Part shown: positions 16,237 to 25,258 of the stretch, one piece after another
Numbering within the stretch: the stretch's first letter is position 1
Layout of the letters: the number at the start of each line of letters is the position of its first letter
From: Bradyrhizobium algeriense
Lineage (GTDB): Bacteria > Pseudomonadota > Alphaproteobacteria > Rhizobiales > Xanthobacteraceae
NCBI RefSeq assembly: GCF_003062295.1
Contig: NZ_PYCN01000014.1
Span: 62,001 to 126,000, forward strand
Length of the DNA stretch: 64,000 nt
Direction: 5' to 3'
The notes under the pieces: model-generated
Databases searched by the model: none
Seen by the model: only the letters and a program-made list of their open reading frames with translations
What the model was told of the DNA's origin: nothing
Translations under genes and position numbers: made by a program

Positions 16237-16809
16237 ATGATGGACCGCAGGAGCGTGATATCAGCGGCGCTGGCCGCGATCGCAGCCGTCAGTTCGAACA
16301 GGCAATCCCTGGCGCAGGCCGGCATGAGCCGGATCACGGCTTACGCGTTTTCATTTCCGGGATTGGCCGGCGGCGATATCAGGCTTTCCGAATTTGCCGG
16401 CCGGCCGATCCTGATCGTCAACACCGCTTCGCTCTGTGGCTTCACGCCGCAATATGGCGGGCTGCAGGAATTGTGGACCGAGTTTGGCGACCGCGGCCTA
16501 ATGATTGTCGGCGTCCCCTCCAACGATTTCGGCGGCCAGGAGCCGGGCGGCGCGACCGAAATCACCGCGACAACGCAGAACCACCACGTCACCTTTCCGA
16601 TCGCCGCAAAAGCCGTCGTCAAGGGACCGACCGCGCATCCGTTCTACAAGTGGGCGGCGGAAGCGCGACCGAAGGATGTTCCACGTTGGAACTTCCACAA
16701 ATACCTGATCGGCCGCGACGGCTACATCGCCGACGTCTTCCCGGAGTCTGTCAACCCCGTGGATACACGGGTGAAGACCGCCATCGCGCGGGCCCTGGCC
16801 GCTTCCTGA
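16237..16809 (+). CDS. Glutathione peroxidase family protein with exported N-terminus
   Basis: 190 residues from ATG 16237, with GAGG about 10 nt upstream; an earlier in-frame ATG (16213) adds eight residues. The N-terminus MMDRRSVISAALAAIAAV resembles a twin-arginine or Sec signal. The thiol peroxidase core follows: VNTASLCGFTPQYGGLQ with the peroxidatic Cys, GVPSNDFGGQEPG with the conserved Gln, and PRWNFHKYLIGRDG with catalytic Trp-Asn. It reduces hydroperoxides, probably using thioredoxin rather than glutathione, and in the periplasm if the signal works. Confidence 0.85.
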   Translation: MMDRRSVISAALAAIAAVSSNRQSLAQAGMSRITAYAFSFPGLAGGDIRLSEFAGRPILIVNTASLCGFTPQYGGLQELWTEFGDRGLMIVGVPSNDFGGQEPGGATEITATTQNHHVTFPIAAKAVVKGPTAHPFYKWAAEARPKDVPRWNFHKYLIGRDGYIADVFPESVNPVDTRVKTAIARALAAS

Positions 16810-16966
16810 ATTAACCTGTCCGCTGACAAATCGGCTGGGCGTAACCGCAGCGGTTGCGTTGGCGCGCCTGCTCCAACTAGGCTACTATGTGCGTCGGGGA
16901 ATGGAGGCAGACCGGACGACGGCAGCGCCGCGACCGGATGCGGGATTCAAATTTAAGGAAAACAAG

Positions 16967-17923
16967 ATGCGTATAGCGGCAGGGATGATCTTTGCAGGCG
17001 CAGTTTCGCTGTTGGCATCAAGCGCGGCGTGGTCGCAGGCTCTACCCACCAAGGGCGCGGCAGCCGCTCCTCAGGCGGCACCAGCTCCGGCGCCAGCCCC
17101 CGTCCCGCCGCCGGCGCCGGTCTCGACCCGTCCGCCCTGCAATAATCCCAACGCGCTCGGCATCGGCCGCACCGTCGAGATCGACACCACGGGCGGTCCC
17201 GGCTTCGGCTTCGAACATTTCAAGGAGCTCGACTTCCTTCGCGACAAGGAAGTGGTGTTGACCTTTGACGACGGCCCGTGGCCGGTGAATACGCCTGCGG
17301 TCCTGAAGGCGCTGGCGGAGGAATGCACCACCGGCATCTTCTTCCCGATCGGCAAGCACGCCACCTATTATCCCGAAATCCTCAAGCAGGTGATGGCGGC
17401 CGGCCATTCCATCGGGTCGCACACCTGGTCGCATGCCGCCCTCGTCAACAAGAAGCTGAACGAGCAGCAGCGCAAGGATGAAATCGAAAAAGGCTTCAGC
17501 GCCGTGAAATGGGCGCTCGGCGGCAAGTCGCCGGCGCCTTTTTTCCGTTTCCCTGCACTGCAACACCCGCCGGAGATGGTGACCTATCTCGGCGCCCGCA
17601 ACATCGGCATCTTCTCCTGCGACCTCGATTCCTTCGACTTCAAGGCGAGCAAGGCGCAAACCATCATCGACAACGTGATGCGCAAGGTCGAAAAGAACGG
17701 CAAGGGCATCATCCTGATGCATGACTTCCAGAAGCATACCGCCGAAGCCTTGCCCGAGCTCCTGAAGAAGCTGAAGGCAGGCGGCTACAAGGTGGTTGCG
17801 ATGCGCGCCAAGACGCCGGTGCAGACCATCGCCCAATATGACGAAGACATCGTCAAGGACCTGAAGCTGCCGACCGTGAGTTCGCGCCCGGTTTCCAGCG
17901 TCGTGCAGACGATCTCGGAATAA
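16967..17923 (+). CDS. Exported polysaccharide deacetylase (NodB-like, CE4)
   Basis: 318 residues from ATG 16967 (AAGGAAAACAAG upstream). A signal peptide (MRIAAGMIFAGAVSLLASSA) and a Pro/Ala-rich spacer (residues 25-55) precede the NodB domain. All CE4 motifs are visible: TFDDGP with the metal-binding Asp pair, HSIGSHTWSHA, FFRFPAL, DLDSFDF and the C-terminal IILMHDFQKHT. It should deacetylate a cell-surface polysaccharide or peptidoglycan in the periplasm. It is not near nodulation genes, so there is no reason to call it NodB. A DHFR-like gene follows at 19 bp. Confidence 0.88.
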   Translation: MRIAAGMIFAGAVSLLASSAAWSQALPTKGAAAAPQAAPAPAPAPVPPPAPVSTRPPCNNPNALGIGRTVEIDTTGGPGFGFEHFKELDFLRDKEVVLTFDDGPWPVNTPAVLKALAEECTTGIFFPIGKHATYYPEILKQVMAAGHSIGSHTWSHAALVNKKLNEQQRKDEIEKGFSAVKWALGGKSPAPFFRFPALQHPPEMVTYLGARNIGIFSCDLDSFDFKASKAQTIIDNVMRKVEKNGKGIILMHDFQKHTAEALPELLKKLKAGGYKVVAMRAKTPVQTIAQYDEDIVKDLKLPTVSSRPVSSVVQTISE

Positions 17924-17942
17924 CGCTAAGCGACACGCCCCT

Positions 17943-18500
17943 GTGCCGGCGCTGCGTATCGAAGGCTATGTCATCGTCTCGGCGGACGGCATGCTCGCCG
18001 ACGCGCGCAATGTTATGCCGGACGAATTGAAGTTCGAGGGCGACAAGGCGTTTTTCACCGCCGCCCTCGACCGCGCCGACCTGATCCTGCACGGCCGTAA
18101 CTCCTACGAGGACCAGCCGAACTCGCCGCGGCGCAGGCGCGTCATCCTGACGCGGACGGTCGAGGCGATCGCGCCCGATCCGTCCAATCCGAACGCCACG
18201 CTGTGGAATCCCGCGGGTGCGACCTTCGAAGCTGCCTGCGCGCAGGCAGGCGTGCGTGACGGCACTGTTGCGATCATCGGCGGTCCCGGCGTGTTCGGCA
18301 TGTTCATGGACCGCTACGACGTGTTCTGGCTCTCGGTCGCGCCGCATGTTCGCCTGCCCGGCGGCGAGCCTTGCTTTCCCGGCGTCCCTGCCCGTACGCC
18401 GCAGCAAATCCTCGCCGCGCATGGGCTACGTGCCGGTGACGTGCGGACGCTTGATGCAGTGCACGATGTCACCGTCACGCCGTGGCGGCGCAGCGCTTAG
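17943..18500 (+). CDS. Dihydrofolate reductase-like (RibD C-terminal) protein
   Basis: A 185-residue protein from GTG 17943. The fold is that of DHFR/RibD-C reductases: IEGYVIVSADGMLADARN at the N-terminus, then ADLILHGRNSYED, RRRRVILTRTVEAI, TVAIIGGPGVFGMFMDRYDVFWLSVAP. Typical members reduce pteridines or riboflavin precursors with NADPH. The true substrate is unknown and the genuine folate enzyme is usually elsewhere. It probably shares a transcript with the preceding deacetylase gene. Confidence 0.75.
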   Translation: MPALRIEGYVIVSADGMLADARNVMPDELKFEGDKAFFTAALDRADLILHGRNSYEDQPNSPRRRRVILTRTVEAIAPDPSNPNATLWNPAGATFEAACAQAGVRDGTVAIIGGPGVFGMFMDRYDVFWLSVAPHVRLPGGEPCFPGVPARTPQQILAAHGLRAGDVRTLDAVHDVTVTPWRRSA

Positions 18501-18627
18501 AGCGTCATCCTTTCGTACAATCGGCCTCGCCGAAGCCGGCCTCGGTCAGAGATCGCTTGACAGTACGCAGGCGCGGTTCCACCCTGAAAAGAAAAAACAT
18601 ACATATCATCATCGGGAGGACCACGAC

Positions 18628-19749
18628 ATGTTGAGGTACGCTTCAACTATGCTTGCAGCGGTGACTCTTGGAATCGTCACCATCTTTGCTCAGCCGGTTC
18701 ACGCTCAAACCACTGAAAAGCCGTTAGTGCTGAAGGGTCAGTCGACCCACCCCGCATCCTCGAACTTCCATCTCATCTTCAAGCTGTGGGCGGAGACCGT
18801 CGAAAAGATGACGGCCGGACGCCTCAAGATCGAGACGCTTCCGGCGGGAGCGATCGTGCCGCCGTTCGAGGTGTTCGACGCCACCTCCAAGAACGTTCTC
18901 GATGTCGGCATGGGACCGTTCGGCTACATCCTCGGCCGCAACACCGCGACGATACCGATGTCGCACGGTCCGCTGTACGGCATGGACGGCTCGGACTATT
19001 GGGCCTGGTACTATGACGGCGGCGGCATGAAGCTGCTGGATGAGTTCTACCGCGACGTCCTCAAGCTGAACGTCGTCGGCTTCCCGATCCCGACGGACTA
19101 CCCGCAGGGCATGGGCTGGTTCAAGAAGGAGATCAACAGCCTCGCCGACCTCAAGGGCTTGAAGTACCGGATCTACGGCATCGGCGCGGAGACCTACGGC
19201 CGGCTCGGCGTGTCGGTCGTCACCATTCCCGGTGGCGAGATCGTGCCGGCGATGGAGCGCGGCGTGATCGAGGGCGCCGAATGGATCAACTGCGAGGAAG
19301 ACAAGAAACTCGGTCTGCACCAGGTCGCCAAGCACTACTACACGCCGGGTATGCACGAGCCGGTCACCGGTGGCCAGTTGATGATCAACGGCGACGTCTG
19401 GAAGAAGCTCACGCCGGACTTGCAGGAGATCATCAAGGTGGCGAGCGTTTACGCCACGACGCAGCGCAACTTCGCCTTCAACCGCGAGACAGCGCACGCT
19501 TGCCAGGAACTGATCAAGATGGGCGTGCAGATGCATCGCACACCCGACGAGATCCTGAAGAACTTCCTCGACGAGTGGGAGAAGATCCAGACCGAGCACG
19601 CGGCCAAGAACCCCTTCTACAGGAAAGTCATCGACAGCCAGAAGGCCTACGCCGAACAGATCGTGCCCTTCAAGCTCTCCTGGTTCCCGCCGTACAACTT
19701 TGCCGGCGAGTACTACTGGAAGAACAAGATCTACCTGACCAAGAAGTGA
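18628..19749 (+). CDS. dctP: TRAP transporter substrate-binding protein (DctP family), system 1
   Basis: 373 residues from ATG 18628, with GGGAGGA 7 nt upstream. A signal peptide (MLRYASTMLAAVTLGIVTIF, cleavage near VHAQ) exports it to the periplasm. DctP features include GRLKIETLPAGAIVPPFEVFDA, GLKYRIYGIGAETYGRLG with the carboxylate-binding Arg, and PGGEIVPAMERGVIEGAEW. The last motif and the EYYWKNK tail resemble the 2-oxo-acid (TakP-like) branch, but the ligand is unproven. The dctQ and dctM genes follow directly. Confidence 0.88.
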   Translation: MLRYASTMLAAVTLGIVTIFAQPVHAQTTEKPLVLKGQSTHPASSNFHLIFKLWAETVEKMTAGRLKIETLPAGAIVPPFEVFDATSKNVLDVGMGPFGYILGRNTATIPMSHGPLYGMDGSDYWAWYYDGGGMKLLDEFYRDVLKLNVVGFPIPTDYPQGMGWFKKEINSLADLKGLKYRIYGIGAETYGRLGVSVVTIPGGEIVPAMERGVIEGAEWINCEEDKKLGLHQVAKHYYTPGMHEPVTGGQLMINGDVWKKLTPDLQEIIKVASVYATTQRNFAFNRETAHACQELIKMGVQMHRTPDEILKNFLDEWEKIQTEHAAKNPFYRKVIDSQKAYAEQIVPFKLSWFPPYNFAGEYYWKNKIYLTKK

Positions 19750-19768
19750 TCTCTCTGTAACGGAGCTG

Positions 19769-19794
19769 CTGGCGTCCGAACCGCCGGACGCCAG
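19769..19794 (+). terminator. Stem-loop between dctP and dctQ (attenuator or mRNA-stability hairpin)
   Basis: CTGGCGTCCG (19769-19778) and CGGACGCCAG (19785-19794) pair perfectly over 10 bp around a 6-nt loop. Hairpins placed after a binding-protein gene usually protect the upstream mRNA or partly terminate, giving more binding protein than permease. No T tract follows. Confidence 0.6.
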
Positions 19795-19816
19795 CACTGT
19801 CTGAAGAGGAGCGATC

Positions 19817-20410
19817 ATGTCCGCGGACCCCAGCAGTGCTTCGGTCGCCAGCAATCCCGGCGGCGAATTCCCGCGTGCTTTTTACTCGATCATACGCGCG
19901 ATCGACCACTTCACTGATGTGACCGGCAAACTCATCGCCCTGTCGATGTTGTTTCTGGTGGTAACGATCTCCTACGAGGTCGTCATGCGTTACGGGTTCG
20001 GCGCGCCAACCGTTTGGGTCTACGAATCCAGCTTCATGGTCAACGGCGCGGCCTTCATGCTCGGATCGGGATACGCGCTGTTGAAGGGCGCGCATGTTCG
20101 CACCGACATCTATTGGGAGAACTACTCGGAGCGGAAGAAGGGCATCGTCGACCTGATCTCCTATCTGTTGTTCTTCTATCCGGCCATGATCACGTTCATG
20201 CTGATCAGCTATGACGATGCGTTGCACTCCTATGACACCGGCGAACGGTCGCAGGAAAGCGTGTGGCGCGCGATCATGTGGCCCTTCCGGGCAACGATCC
20301 CGCTGGCGGCCCTTCTTCTCATGATCCAGGGCGTGTCCGAGGTCCTGAAGTGCTGGTACCAGGTCCAGTTCGGGCGCGAGTTCGAGCACAAGGAAAAGAT
20401 CGAGATATGA
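19817..20410 (+). CDS. dctQ: TRAP transporter small permease (DctQ), system 1
   Basis: 197 residues with GAGGAGCG ahead of ATG 19817. Four membrane segments are visible (about 40-62, 72-92, 113-135, 155-177). The family motif ALLKGAHVRTDIYW lies between helices 2 and 3, and RATIPLAALLLMIQGVSEVLK forms the last helix. DctQ pairs with DctM as the membrane domain of a secondary transporter driven by ion gradients. Its stop overlaps the dctM start by 4 bp (ATGA). Confidence 0.88.
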   Translation: MSADPSSASVASNPGGEFPRAFYSIIRAIDHFTDVTGKLIALSMLFLVVTISYEVVMRYGFGAPTVWVYESSFMVNGAAFMLGSGYALLKGAHVRTDIYWENYSERKKGIVDLISYLLFFYPAMITFMLISYDDALHSYDTGERSQESVWRAIMWPFRATIPLAALLLMIQGVSEVLKCWYQVQFGREFEHKEKIEI

Positions 20411-21825
20411 CGGGACTCGAACTCCTCGGACTTGCCATGCTCGTCGTGATGCTGGGGGCGATCTTCATCGGCCTGCCGATCAGCTTCACGCTGCTGTTCC
20501 TGGCGCTGTCGTTCGGCTACGTCGGCATGGGCGAGCGCGTCTTCAACCTCGCCTACCTGCAGACCATCGGCCTCATGAAGCAGGACGAACTCGTCGCGGT
20601 ACCCATGTTCATTCTGATGGGATTCATCTGCGATCAGGCCGGACTGATGGAGCGGCTGTTCAAGGCGTTCCGCGACCTGTTTGCGCCGATCAATGGCGCG
20701 CTCTACGTGGTCGTCATCCTCACGGCGACGCTGTTCGGCATCGCCGCCGGAACCGTCGGCGCGACGGTCGCTCTTCTCGGCATCATGGCCGGGCCGATGA
20801 TGATCCGCGCGGGCTACGACGTGCGCATGTCCGCCGGCGCCATTGCCGCCGGCGGCACGCTCGGCATCCTGATCCCGCCGTCGGTGATGCTGGTGGTGAT
20901 GGCGCCGGTGCTCGATATCTCGATTATCGACCTCTATGCTGCGGCGTTCGGCCCGGGCTTTCTGCTGTCCGCGATGTTCATCGCGTACACCCTGATCCGT
21001 TGCTACTTCAATCCCAAGCTCGGCCCGCCGGTGCCGGTGGAGGAGCGGCCCGATTCGATGCGGATCGTGCTGTGGGAATGCGTGGTCGGCCTCGTGCCGG
21101 TTACGGTGCTGACGATCGTGACGCTCGGCGCCATCCTCGCCGGAATCACGACGGCCGCGGAGGCGGCCGCGTTCGGCGCATTGGGGGCTATCTTCCTTGT
21201 AATTGCCTACGGCCGGTTTTCATGGCGAGGCCTGCTGGATGCCTGCTACGCCACACTGGCAACGACCAGCATGGTGCTGCTGCTCGCGGTAGCCTCCAAT
21301 GTGTTCGGTTCAGTCTTCTCATGGCTCGGCACGGCGACCTGGATGACCAACGCCCTGCTCGCTTCGCCGCTGCCGCCCTGGGGCACGATGTCCCTGCTCC
21401 TGACCCTGATCTTCCTGCTCGGCTGGCCGTTCGAATGGCCGGCCATCGTCTTCATCTTCCTGCCGATGCTCGCGCCGGTGGCCAAGGGCCTCGGCTACGA
21501 CATGATCTGGTTCGGCTGCATCGTCGCGGTCGTGCTGCAAACCGCCTTCCTGTCTCCGCCCGTCGCCATGTCGGCCTACTATCTCAAGCAGGTCGTCAAG
21601 GAATGGAACCTGAGGCTGATCTACCGCGGCATGGCCGACTTCATGGTGCTGCAGGTCGCTTGCGTGGCGCTGGTGCTGATCTTCCCCGCCATCGCGATGT
21701 GGTTCCCGCAATGGCTGCAGGCGCGCAGGGTTGCGGCGCGCACCGCGCAGATCGAACAGATCGTGCCGACGCAGAACGTCGCCGTGACACCCGACGGTCC
21801 ACGCGTCGCAATCCGGAATTTCTGA
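20407..21825 (+). CDS. dctM: TRAP transporter large permease (DctM), system 1
   Basis: 472 residues, ATG 20407, translationally coupled to dctQ. About 12 membrane segments. DctM signatures: AIFIGLPISFTLLFLALS at the N-terminus, GAIAAGGTLGILIPPSVMLV, GITTAAEAAAFGALGAIF, and LSPPVAMSAYYLKQVV near the C-terminus. It moves the DctP-bound organic acid across the inner membrane with Na+ or H+. The last 35 residues are a polar tail. Confidence 0.9.
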   Translation: MTGLELLGLAMLVVMLGAIFIGLPISFTLLFLALSFGYVGMGERVFNLAYLQTIGLMKQDELVAVPMFILMGFICDQAGLMERLFKAFRDLFAPINGALYVVVILTATLFGIAAGTVGATVALLGIMAGPMMIRAGYDVRMSAGAIAAGGTLGILIPPSVMLVVMAPVLDISIIDLYAAAFGPGFLLSAMFIAYTLIRCYFNPKLGPPVPVEERPDSMRIVLWECVVGLVPVTVLTIVTLGAILAGITTAAEAAAFGALGAIFLVIAYGRFSWRGLLDACYATLATTSMVLLLAVASNVFGSVFSWLGTATWMTNALLASPLPPWGTMSLLLTLIFLLGWPFEWPAIVFIFLPMLAPVAKGLGYDMIWFGCIVAVVLQTAFLSPPVAMSAYYLKQVVKEWNLRLIYRGMADFMVLQVACVALVLIFPAIAMWFPQWLQARRVAARTAQIEQIVPTQNVAVTPDGPRVAIRNF

Positions 21826-21852
21826 CTCGGTCTGGAGCCGCCACTACCGGCT

Positions 21853-22305
21853 TCAGACGTCCCCGTACGCCGGTTCATTCGGCCGTGGGCCACGGCCGTA
21901 GCCCGCGATCATGAACAGCGCGCCGATGATCGACAGGTTCTTCAATGCCTCGATCAGCGTCTTGGCATTTTCGGGCGACGGCTGGTTCCAGAAATCGTGG
22001 AAGTAGAAGGTCGTCGCGATGACGAAGATGATCAGCAGGAACGCGAAGAAGCGCGCACCGAAATTCACCGCGATCATCAGGCCGGCCAGGATCTCGAAGC
22101 CGCCGACGCCGACCGCCAGCAATTGAGGCATCGGCATGCCCGCCATGGTTTCGAGCTGCGAGGTATAGGGCGCAAGCATCGCGGGAATGGTCACCTTGGT
22201 CGCGATGAAGTCTGCCGTCGGCTGAATCGCGAAGAGCTTGGTCGCCCCCGTGTACATGAAGAGGACGGCGAACAGGACTCGCCCGAAGGTAACTAACGCT
22301 GGCAT
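21853..22305 (-). CDS. DoxX-family membrane protein
   Basis: 150 residues from ATG 22303-22305, preceded by GTGAGGCC; the open frame extends 210 bp further 5' without homology. Four hydrophobic segments: LVTFGRVLFAVLFMYTGATK, QLLAVGVGGFEILAGLMIAV, FFAFLLIIFVIATTFYFHDF and ALKNLSIIGALFMIAGYG. These are the DoxX pattern, integral membrane proteins linked to redox stress in some bacteria. Function here is unknown. It is convergent with the TRAP operon. Confidence 0.85.
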   Translation of the reverse strand: MPALVTFGRVLFAVLFMYTGATKLFAIQPTADFIATKVTIPAMLAPYTSQLETMAGMPMPQLLAVGVGGFEILAGLMIAVNFGARFFAFLLIIFVIATTFYFHDFWNQPSPENAKTLIEALKNLSIIGALFMIAGYGRGPRPNEPAYGDV

Positions 22306-22527
22306 GGGATCGGCCTCACTAATGGCATGCAAAGGGTGCAGGCGGCGCGAAACGATTATGGGCGTTTCGTCACCGCTTTTCAAACGCTCAAATCGAAACC
22401 ATCCGCGCAGGAGCCTGCGCGGGCTATAACCAAACCTTTTGATAGAAGCAGAACCAAGGCCCTTTTTTGGCCATGGCGTTTTCGAGATGCATTCCGCGCA
22501 GAGAAAACGCGTCAAGACAAAATACTA

Positions 22528-22686
22528 GAGCGGGATGACGTTTTCTTCGAATCGGCATCCCACTCTATCTCTTTGATTTGAGCGTGATCTCCGCGCAAAC
22601 GCGTTCCGCGTTTGTCGCGAGGGAAAACCGGTGTCCACTTTTCCGGATCATGCTCTAGAGCGGGGTTCTGTTTCCATCAGAACCCC
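22528..22686. repeat. Composite palindromic repeat downstream of maeB, with terminator-like hairpin
   Basis: Three stem-forming segments lie in tandem: AGAGCGGGATG...CATCCCACTCT, AAACGCGTTCCGCGTTT, and GGGGTTCTG (22662-22670) with CAGAACCCC (22678-22686). AAAACCGGTGTCCACTTTTC in the middle resembles part of the other repeat family (CCGGTNCCCACTTCG). The last hairpin abuts the maeB stop and could end its transcript. The rest of 22306-22687 holds no gene. Confidence 0.65.
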
Positions 22687-22687
22687 T

Positions 22688-24997
22688 CTATCCAAATAAC
22701 GTCGGCTGCTGGCGGCCAGCACGCTCCTGGGCTTCGACGGCGGCAACCGCGGTCATGTTGAGCACGCCGCGCGCCGTCACCCCCGGGGTGAGGATATGCG
22801 CCGGACGCGCCGGCCCGATCAGGATCGGCCCGACCGGCAGCGCATCCGCCAGCGTCTTGATCATCTGGTAGGCGACGTTGGCGGTGTCGAGGTTCGGCAT
22901 GATCAGGATGTTGGCATCGCCTTCCAGGTTGGAATGCGGCAGCACCAGCTTGCGCGCCGCAGCCGAGAGCGCGGTATCGCCCTGCATTTCGCCATCGGCC
23001 TCGATCTCCGGATGCTTTTCCTTCAGCAGCGCGGTGGCGCGGCGCATCTTGCGCGAGGAGTCGGTGTCATAGCTGCCGAAGTCGGAATGTGACACGAAGG
23101 CGACGCGCGGCTTCATGTTGAACCGCTGCACATGGCTTGCCGCCAGCGACGCCACCTCCGCGAGTTCCTCGGCGCTCGGGTTCGGGCGCACCTGGGTATC
23201 GGCGATGAAATAGGAACCCTTGGTGGTGATCATCATCGACAGCGCCGCGAAATCGCTGACACCGGGCAGGAACCCGACGATCTCCCGAACATGGCGCAGA
23301 TGGCTCATGTAGCGGCCTTCGACGCCGCAGATCATGGCATCGGCCTCGCCGCGAACCACGGCAAGGGCAGCGATCACGGTGTTGTTGGTGCGGACCACGG
23401 TACGTGCAGCCTCGGGCGTGACACCGCGCCGGCCGGCGACGTCGATATAGGTCTGCACATAGGAGCGATAGCGCGGATCGTCCTCGGGATTGACGAGATC
23501 GAAATCCTGCCCGGCCTTGATCGAGAGGCCGAACCGCTTGAGCCTCGCCTCGACGACGGAGGGGCGGCCGACCAGGATCGGCCGCGCCAGTTTCTCCTCA
23601 AGCACGACCTGCGTGGCGCGCAGCACGCGCTCGTCCTCGCCCTCGGCATAGATCACGCGGACCGGCTGCGTCTTGGCTTTGGCAAACACCGGCTTCATGA
23701 CGAGGCCAGAGCGGAAGGCAAAGCGTTCCAGCAGCGCGGTATATTCGTCGAAATTCTTGATCGGGCGCGTCGCCACGCCGGATTCCATAGCGGCCTTCGC
23801 CACCGCCGGTGCGATGCGCAGGATCAGCCGCGGATCGAACGGGCTCGGAATCAGCGAGCCCGGACCGAAGCCTTGCGTCTCCCCGCTGTCGAACCCGCGC
23901 GCCACCGCATCCGATGGCGGATCGCGCGCGAGCTGCGCAATCGCTTCCACCGCGGCATGCTTCATTTCCTCGTTAATCCCGGTGGCGCCAACGTCGAGCG
24001 CGCCGCGGAAGATGAACGGGAAGCACAGAACGTTGTTGACCTGGTTCGGGAAGTCGGAACGCCCGGTGCAGATCATCGCGTCGGGGCGGGCCTTGCGCGC
24101 CTCGTCCGGCATGATTTCCGGGTTCGGATTGGCCAGCGCCATCACCAGCGGCTGGTCCGCCATCGACTGGACCATCTCGGGCTTCAGCACGTTGGGCGCG
24201 GACAACCCTAAGAAAATATCCGCGCCGCCGATCACATCCGCCAGCACGCGCGCGTTGGTCTTCTGCGCATAGACCGCCTTCCAGCGGTCCATCAGCGTGT
24301 TGCGGCCCTCATGCACGACGCCGTCGATGTCGCAGACCCAGATGTTCTTGCGCTGCGCACCGAGCGAGACCAGAAGATTCAGGCACGCGATTGCGGCCGC
24401 GCCTGCACCTGAGCACACGATCTTGACGTCGGCCAGCTTCTTGCCGTTCAGCAGCAGCGCGTTGGTGATCGCGGCCCCGACGATGATGGCCGTGCCATGC
24501 TGGTCGTCGTGGAACACCGGGATCTTCATGCGCTCCTTGAGCTGCGCCTCGATCTCGAAGCATTCCGGTCCCTTGATGTCCTCGAGATTGATGCCGCCGA
24601 AGGTCGGCTCCAGCGCCGCCACCGTCTCGACCACCCGCTCGATGGTGTCGGCGGCGATTTCGATGTCGAAGACGTCGATCCCGGCGAATTTCTTGAACAG
24701 GACCGCCTTGCCTTCCATGACGGGCTTGGAGGCCAGGGGGCCGATATTACCGAGCCCCAACACCGCGGTACCGTTGGAGACCACGGCGACCAGGTTAGCC
24801 CGGGAGGTCAGCGACGCCGCTTCGGCCGGATTGTTGGCGATTTCGGTGCAGGCCGCAGCGACGCCCGGCGAATAGGCCAGCGCGAGGTCGCGCTGGTTGG
24901 CGAGCGGCTTGGTCGCCTGGATCTCGAGTTTACCCGGGCGCGGCAGCCGGTGATACGCAAGCGCCGCGGAGCGGAGATCTTCAGAATAGGACGACAT
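22688..24997 (-). CDS. maeB: NADP-dependent malic enzyme with C-terminal phosphotransacetylase-like domain
   Basis: 769 residues from ATG 24995-24997 (GGGGGAG upstream); a GTG four codons earlier is less likely. The N-terminal half is malic enzyme: LALAYSPGVAAACTEI with the catalytic Tyr, FHDDQHGTAIIVGAAITNAL, and the dinucleotide loop VCSGAGAAAIACL. From about residue 440 a phosphate acetyltransferase-like domain follows (VIYAEGEDERVLRATQ, RPNPSAEELAEVASLA, GPARPAHILTPGVTARG), which is regulatory and lacks acetyltransferase activity in characterised MaeB proteins. It converts malate to pyruvate with NADPH formation in the cytoplasm. Confidence 0.93.
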   Translation of the reverse strand: MSSYSEDLRSAALAYHRLPRPGKLEIQATKPLANQRDLALAYSPGVAAACTEIANNPAEAASLTSRANLVAVVSNGTAVLGLGNIGPLASKPVMEGKAVLFKKFAGIDVFDIEIAADTIERVVETVAALEPTFGGINLEDIKGPECFEIEAQLKERMKIPVFHDDQHGTAIIVGAAITNALLLNGKKLADVKIVCSGAGAAAIACLNLLVSLGAQRKNIWVCDIDGVVHEGRNTLMDRWKAVYAQKTNARVLADVIGGADIFLGLSAPNVLKPEMVQSMADQPLVMALANPNPEIMPDEARKARPDAMICTGRSDFPNQVNNVLCFPFIFRGALDVGATGINEEMKHAAVEAIAQLARDPPSDAVARGFDSGETQGFGPGSLIPSPFDPRLILRIAPAVAKAAMESGVATRPIKNFDEYTALLERFAFRSGLVMKPVFAKAKTQPVRVIYAEGEDERVLRATQVVLEEKLARPILVGRPSVVEARLKRFGLSIKAGQDFDLVNPEDDPRYRSYVQTYIDVAGRRGVTPEAARTVVRTNNTVIAALAVVRGEADAMICGVEGRYMSHLRHVREIVGFLPGVSDFAALSMMITTKGSYFIADTQVRPNPSAEELAEVASLAASHVQRFNMKPRVAFVSHSDFGSYDTDSSRKMRRATALLKEKHPEIEADGEMQGDTALSAAARKLVLPHSNLEGDANILIMPNLDTANVAYQMIKTLADALPVGPILIGPARPAHILTPGVTARGVLNMTAVAAVEAQERAGRQQPTLFG

Positions 24998-25258
24998 ACA
25001 CTCCCCCACGGGCTTTCTCGACCCCGAATTACGTGCCGAGGCCGGTCTTCGTTCGAACCGTTAGCTTTGCGGCAGATTTAGCCGGATGTGAAGCACGGGC
25101 CGCCACTTGGATGCAACATTCGAAAGCGCCGCCGTCAACAAGGGGCTGATCGACGGGAAGCAACAAATCCGGTAGCATATTCGCCTCCCTACCCCATCCC
25201 CTTGACCGACAATAAGGCAAATTTGCCTCCCGCAATGTCGGCGTCCGGAGCACAACTA

